Positions 62,375 to 64,000 of a stretch of 64,000 nt of DNA are shown here, in pieces (the stretch's first letter is position 1; the number at the start of each line of letters is the position of its first letter). Source of the DNA: Mermis nigrescens. Its lineage: Eukaryota > Nematoda > Enoplea > Mermithida > Mermithidae. The translations under genes were made by a program, and so were the position numbers. The notes under the pieces are model-generated. The model was not told the DNA's origin. It searched no databases and worked only from the letters and a program-made list of their open reading frames with translations. The stretch lies in contig JAVLUZ010000510.1 of NCBI GenBank assembly GCA_036768485.1, positions 744,001-808,000 on the forward strand. The letters are read 5' to 3'.

Positions 62375-62735
62375 TCTGCAGACATGCAAGGGATCGTAAT
62401 TCTGGGGGATGGAATTACAAAGCGCCTTTTTGGGTCCAAAAATGGTAGGTACGCGTCTACGACATCCTTTTTCAGCGTTTCTGACGATGCTCTCTCTTTA
62501 TATAGCATAAAAACATGAAAAAAATCAAAAAAGTCGGAACAAATTAAACAAAATATAGTAAAAACATGAGTATAATGGCGCGAAGCGTCGTAGGCATTTT
62601 TTAGCAAATAGATAGCTAAAAAAGCTTAAAAGGCATCTTTTCTACAAATTTTTCAGAAAATCCTTAAGAACTTACAAAAATCGCCAATTCTGGGGGCAGA
62701 AAATTTTTCTGGGGGTTCCAGATCATATATGCTGG
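62375..62735 (-). repeat. Dispersed 400-bp repeat (GAGCAT family)
   Basis: GATCGTAATTCTGGGGGATG start, TATATAGCATAAAAACATG block, hairpin variant GGCGCGAAGCGTC near 62578, and CCAGATCATATATGCTGG end. Confidence 0.65.
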
Positions 62736-64000
62736 TCTGTTAACAAAGTTCATTCGAGGACAAAAAATCCTCATATGTTGCCTAAGATCTACGATTATTT
62801 CTTCCTCTTGACTACTATCGGTAAAAGCCGTCGCATTCAGGTTCAAAAATATAATTGCAAATCAAAGTCGACTTGTAACTGGATGTGTGGAGAAATTCAA
62901 ACTTGCCTGTTTCAGTTGAACTGCTTGTATTCTTATGCAATAGCATTACTCGTACGACCTGTAAGCCATTTTTCGCCTATTGCTATACAAGGCCCATTCA
63001 CTTGTACGAGGGGAAATAAAAAGTTTTGCGAACTCAGGGTTCAAATACTGGGTAGCAATTTGCTTTGTGTTTGTTTATGCAATACTACATCTACGCAATC
63101 ACTGTGCAAATTGTTTAAGCTGTCTCTATTGTTGGGAATATGCTAGAGATTTTGGAACTTAAGTATATGTTAAAAATAAAAAAAATTGCAAATCTGAAGA
63201 AAAATGGCAAATCTAAAACTGGCTTTTGAATTTTTTTTTAATTTGGAAAAATATCAGAGATTGAAAGCAATTGTACAAAGTTAATAGACACTACTCTCTA
63301 TCGTATGCCACAATTACTCACTGGTTTGTTAGGTTTAAGCAGGGTTGGGGGAGTCCTGAAGATGACCCAGGCAGGGGCGACCATCAACTGGTGAGAACAA
63401 TGAAACAATGGCACCAGTGGAGAAAATGATATAGGGAAACCGCCAAATAAAGCCGAAAAAATTAGAAGTGACTCTAGATATTAGATAGCCAGCAATATTT
63501 TTGATTTTACATCAACACCTAGGGCTAACGAAAATTTGTCCCGAATGGGTCCCCAAACTCCTGAAACATGTGCAGAAGGAGGTCAGAGCACATGTGAAAT
63601 CCGAACCCATGCACCAGTAGCATTGTGATCCTGCAAACTTTTATAATGGAATTGTGAATATTGATGTGACTTGAATGTTTTTGCATACTCTGGAAAGAAA
63701 ACATTGTGAACTCAATGCCTGTTCAGATGGTCAAAGTGTCCACACATGACAAAGGTTCAAAAGTCAGATGGACCAGTGATGTTGACACTGTTTTTTTGAT
63801 GCAGACACAAGAATAGCATGCTGATTTTTTGCAGGAAGGAACTAAAATCATTGTTGAATGTTACGTCAATTTGCCAAAAATTTTGCATATCACTATTAGA
63901 GAAAAACGATTTGGGAATAATCACCGAGGATGTCATGCTTTTGTTTGACAGCGTGCATGTGCAATATGTTGGAGTTGTTTTTGGGTGTCATTACGACCTG

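Larger units (their letters stand above)
60376..64000 (+). other. Probable intron 12 (incomplete); repeats only
   Basis: No further TPR-coding exon could be found to the window end. Contains a CATACATG-family repeat near 60,520-60,665, the MITE at 61509-61750, a CTACAAGT-rich segment, and a GAGCAT-family repeat at 62375-62735. 62,760-64,000 contains ORFs without recognisable motifs and sequence I cannot assign. Confidence 0.5.

Noticed and set aside
62775..63146. 123-residue cysteine-containing ORF
   Set aside because: No recognisable motif, no TPR pattern, no splice context matching the TTC28-like gene; cysteine spacing does not fit a known zinc-binding domain.
1..64000. Naming the source organism
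   Set aside because: LINE types, intron structure and AT richness suggest an invertebrate, but nothing in the window is diagnostic of a species or phylum without a database search.
63330..64000. Less AT-rich end of the window as a possible new gene
   Set aside because: No ORF with recognisable motifs or splice-consistent TPR sequence was found; it cannot be assigned from this window alone.

Overview
This is AT-rich nuclear DNA from an animal, most likely an invertebrate. Three things show this: a multi-exon gene with GT-AG introns and consistent phases, several animal-type non-LTR retrotransposons (LINEs), and very dense non-autonomous DNA transposons. I cannot name the species. One 100-base N gap lies at 474-573. 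I saw no rRNA, tRNA, CRISPR array or bacterial-type operon.

Layout. (1) 1-22.2 kb is repeat-dominated. It holds two diverged LINEs of one clade. LINE 1 (about 2.53-5.71 kb) lies between inverted 59-bp tandem arrays. LINE 2 (about 7.2-10.8 kb) lies inside a DNA element at 6428-10985 that has a 9-bp target duplication. An uninterrupted relative of that element is at 14680-15534. There are also LINE fragments, a 1.4-kb CCAA-type simple repeat and a degenerate 86-bp array. (2) 22.5-60.4 kb carries the only host gene I can support: a plus-strand tetratricopeptide-repeat (TPR) gene resembling TTC28. Its twelve exons sum to 3,301 nt (1,100 codons plus one base), join in consistent phase, and continue beyond the window. 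(3) The introns are filled with transposons. They include two 2.4-2.55 kb hAT-like copies in opposite orientation (30735-33136 and 55267-57816), a three-level nest at 41264-43312, a hAT-like element whose target duplication covers the exon 7 splice donor, and an antisense truncated reverse-transcriptase ORF at 28852-30324. (4) 60.4-64 kb is probably intron 12 and holds only repeats.

Three signals stand out. In both LINEs, ORF1 and ORF2 share a frame and are separated by a single UAG, with no AUG before the endonuclease domain of ORF2, which suggests stop-codon readthrough or another non-AUG mechanism. A small perfect hairpin motif, GGCGCTTCGCGCC and close variants, recurs several dozen times across unrelated repeat families. 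Target duplications and paralogous empty sites let the insertion history be read directly from the sequence.
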